Program-made: the position numbers and the translations under genes | The notes under the pieces: generated by a model | Database searches by the model: none | What the model was told of the DNA's origin: nothing | Seen by the model: only the letters and a program-made list of their open reading frames with translations | Shown: one piece after another, positions 6,135 through 7,423 of the stretch | How positions within the stretch are numbered: the first letter of the stretch is position 1 | Layout: each line of letters begins with the position of its first letter | Assembly (NCBI GenBank): GCA_916050055.1 | Contig: CAJZJY010000049.1 | Location: 1-7,423 of the forward strand | Origin: an uncultured Streptococcus sp. | GTDB lineage: Bacteria; Bacillota; Bacilli; Lactobacillales; Aerococcaceae | Reading direction: 5' to 3' | DNA: 7,423 bases

Positions 6135-6141
6135 GAGGAGG
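6135..6141 (+). promoter_or_regulatory. Ribosome binding site of the YdcF-family gene
   Basis: GAGGAGG ends 6 bases before ATG 6148. The in-frame TTG at 6133 overlaps this site and is excluded as the start. Confidence 0.85.
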
Positions 6142-6147
6142 AATATC

Positions 6148-7203
6148 ATGGAATTTATTTTTGTTGGTTTAATCATTGTCGGAGTCTTGATACGACTAAT
6201 TCCAGAGCGCAGAAGTATCTGGTTTGGAGCGCTCAGCTTCGGTTGGTTTCTGGCGTTTTATAGCCTCCTTTTTGTATCTATTACACGTTACTTCGACGTA
6301 GAGTCAGGTTCGTTAGGAGGCTTTATCTCTATGGGATTCCTCTTTCTGCCATTTGTCGCTATCTTATATTTACCAATCTGGGGGACTTTGTTTTTACTCG
6401 TTTCCGGGTGGAACTTGATTAAGCGAGAAGGTTTCAGAGTTACGAATTTATTAGCGTTGGGATTGGGTATTGCCTTCGTCGTTTACTTATTCGTCAACCC
6501 GCGCTTGCAAGTAACGGAATCAAACGTTTGGCTTGTAGGACTTGCGCGTGTATTCGCTGCGGTAGGAATTTTCTTTGCGGTCGAATTAGTGATGTATTTC
6601 TTAACGACTTTTGCCAATAGCGTGCATATGAGACGCTACCAGTTCGATCATATTATTGTCCTTGGCGCAGGTCTTATCGGTGAAAAAGTAACGCCGCTGC
6701 TAGCTAGCCGCATCAATCGTGGTATCGCCATTTGGAAGAAACAAGAAAAGCCATGTTACTTAATTATGAGTGGTGGTCAAGGCGCCGATGAAGTGATTTC
6801 CGAGGCGGAAGCAATGAAACGCTACGCTGTAGAACAAGGGGTGCCAGAAGAGTGGATTATCATGGAAGACCAGTCGGTGAATACGGAGCAAAACCTGCAC
6901 AACTCTTATGGAATCATCAAGGAACGGTATCCAGAATCCAATCATAGAGCAGCCATCGTAACGAACTATTTCCACATTTTCCGCGCCGTCGTTTTAGCTA
7001 GAAAAATGGGATACAAATGCGTCGGCTACGGTGCCAGAACAAAACTCTATTATTCTCTAAACGCTTTTATCCGCGACTTTATCGGATACGTCGTTTTAAC
7101 ATGGAAAAAACAACTCCTTGCTTTAGTCCTCTTCTTACTAGTCATTAATTTCTTTACCATCATCGAATACATTAACAATTTTGTCATCGAAGCAGCTCTC
7201 TAA
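6148..7203 (+). CDS. Multi-pass membrane protein with YdcF/DUF218 domain
   Basis: The 351-residue product combines membrane segments with a DUF218 (YdcF/SanA/ElyC-like) domain. Hydrophobic stretches near residues 3-18, 24-45, 58-88, 99-117 and 127-156 suggest five or so N-terminal membrane helices. The DUF218 core spans about 167-305 and shows DHIIVLGAG near its start, SGGQGADE at 208-215, the acidic and Asn-containing EDQSVNTEQNL at 240-250, and TNYFHIFRA at 272-280, all recognisable family motifs. A last hydrophobic helix lies at about 322-345. Some family members bind S-adenosylmethionine or affect cell-envelope integrity and vancomycin sensitivity; the reaction catalysed is not established, so an envelope role is inference. 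It is a monocistronic unit with its own promoter and a terminator that overlaps its last codons. Family assignment is firm; topology was judged by eye and function is unknown. Confidence 0.9.
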   Translation: MEFIFVGLIIVGVLIRLIPERRSIWFGALSFGWFLAFYSLLFVSITRYFDVESGSLGGFISMGFLFLPFVAILYLPIWGTLFLLVSGWNLIKREGFRVTNLLALGLGIAFVVYLFVNPRLQVTESNVWLVGLARVFAAVGIFFAVELVMYFLTTFANSVHMRRYQFDHIIVLGAGLIGEKVTPLLASRINRGIAIWKKQEKPCYLIMSGGQGADEVISEAEAMKRYAVEQGVPEEWIIMEDQSVNTEQNLHNSYGIIKERYPESNHRAAIVTNYFHIFRAVVLARKMGYKCVGYGARTKLYYSLNAFIRDFIGYVVLTWKKQLLALVLFLLVINFFTIIEYINNFVIEAAL

Positions 7204-7219
7204 CCGAGCTGCTTTTTTT
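7190..7219 (+). terminator. Intrinsic terminator of the YdcF-family gene, overlapping its stop codon
   Basis: AAGCAGCTC (7190-7198) pairs with GAGCTGCTT (7206-7214) as a 9-bp stem around a seven-base loop that contains the TAA stop. The last three bases of the seven-T run serve as the left base of the T-tract (7213-7219). The 5' arm encodes the last residues of the protein, so the hairpin lies under the terminating ribosome. Confidence 0.88.
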
Positions 7220-7423
7220 GTCTCTCCCTCCCCAAAGAATTTCCTTTTATTCTTTCGAAGTTTTCTATTTCGTAAGTCAGTTTCAAAATTTTGGTAATTT
7301 TTTTGTTAGAAGCTGCCCAGCTGGAATGGGAGAAACATAGCGTATCGCCTGTTGAAAAACGAAGAGCATTCGGATTCTATAGGAATAATAATAGCGATCA
7401 TAATCGATGTGAATTACTGACTC
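7220..7423. other. Unassigned region at the window end
   Basis: I can support no gene here. It begins with a pyrimidine-rich tract (7220-7233) and a weak A/T hairpin, AAAGAAT (7234-7240) with ATTCTTT (7249-7255). CAAAATTTTG (7284-7293) is a 10-bp palindrome next to a seven-T run. On the minus strand a frame is open from the window edge to a TGA at 7283-7285, giving 46 codons that include RMLFVFQQAIRYVSPIPAG. On the plus strand another frame is open from about 7290 to the edge. Neither resembles a family I recognise and neither has a clear ribosome binding site within the window. The region may be an intergenic leader or the end of a convergent gene. Confidence 0.3.

Noticed and set aside
7352..7391. 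TTGAAA with downstream TATAGG or TAATAA as a promoter at the window end
   Set aside because: Spacings are about 20 and 28 bases, too long for a normal sigma-A promoter.

Overview
The window reads as a chromosomal housekeeping segment of a low-to-mid-GC Bacillota, most likely a member of the Lactobacillales. The reasons are strong AAGGAGG-type ribosome binding sites, extended -10 promoters, a T-box riboswitch in front of valS, and the gene order valS-folC-radC. I cannot fix the genus from sequence alone. All complete genes are on the + strand, and no mobile element, CRISPR array, tRNA or rRNA was seen.

Layout: (1) 1-444 is the 3' part of an alpha/beta-hydrolase esterase whose nucleophile serine lies just outside the window. 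(2) 461-736 is a promoter followed by a complete T-box leader (Stem I, Stem II, Stem III, T-box/antiterminator, terminator) with a GTA valine specifier. It controls valyl-tRNA synthetase valS (771-3413), which ends at a strong hairpin terminator. (3) folC (3521-4792, folylpolyglutamate synthase) and radC (4836-5519, JAMM/MPN-domain protein) follow as a probable two-gene unit, with a hairpin overlapping the radC ribosome binding site. (4) 5520-5817 is a non-coding, A/T-tract-rich region. It contains three ACGAAA repeats at exact 23-base spacing, a good promoter and a roughly 100-nt 5' leader for a cold-shock protein gene (5818-6018), which ends at a textbook terminator. (5) A separate promoter drives a membrane-embedded YdcF/DUF218-family protein (6148-7203), whose terminator begins inside its own coding sequence. 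(6) 7220-7423 has no assignable function. Both strands carry short reading frames open to the window edge.

The genes are mostly independent transcription units: translation supply (valS, under tRNA-Val charging control), folate polyglutamylation, a DNA-associated protein, cold-shock RNA chaperoning and an envelope-associated protein. I did not find a novel multi-gene system. The most interesting material is regulatory RNA and DNA: a T-box with compensated departures from consensus, a csp leader with a built-in anti-Shine-Dalgarno element, and the phased repeat/A-tract region upstream of csp.
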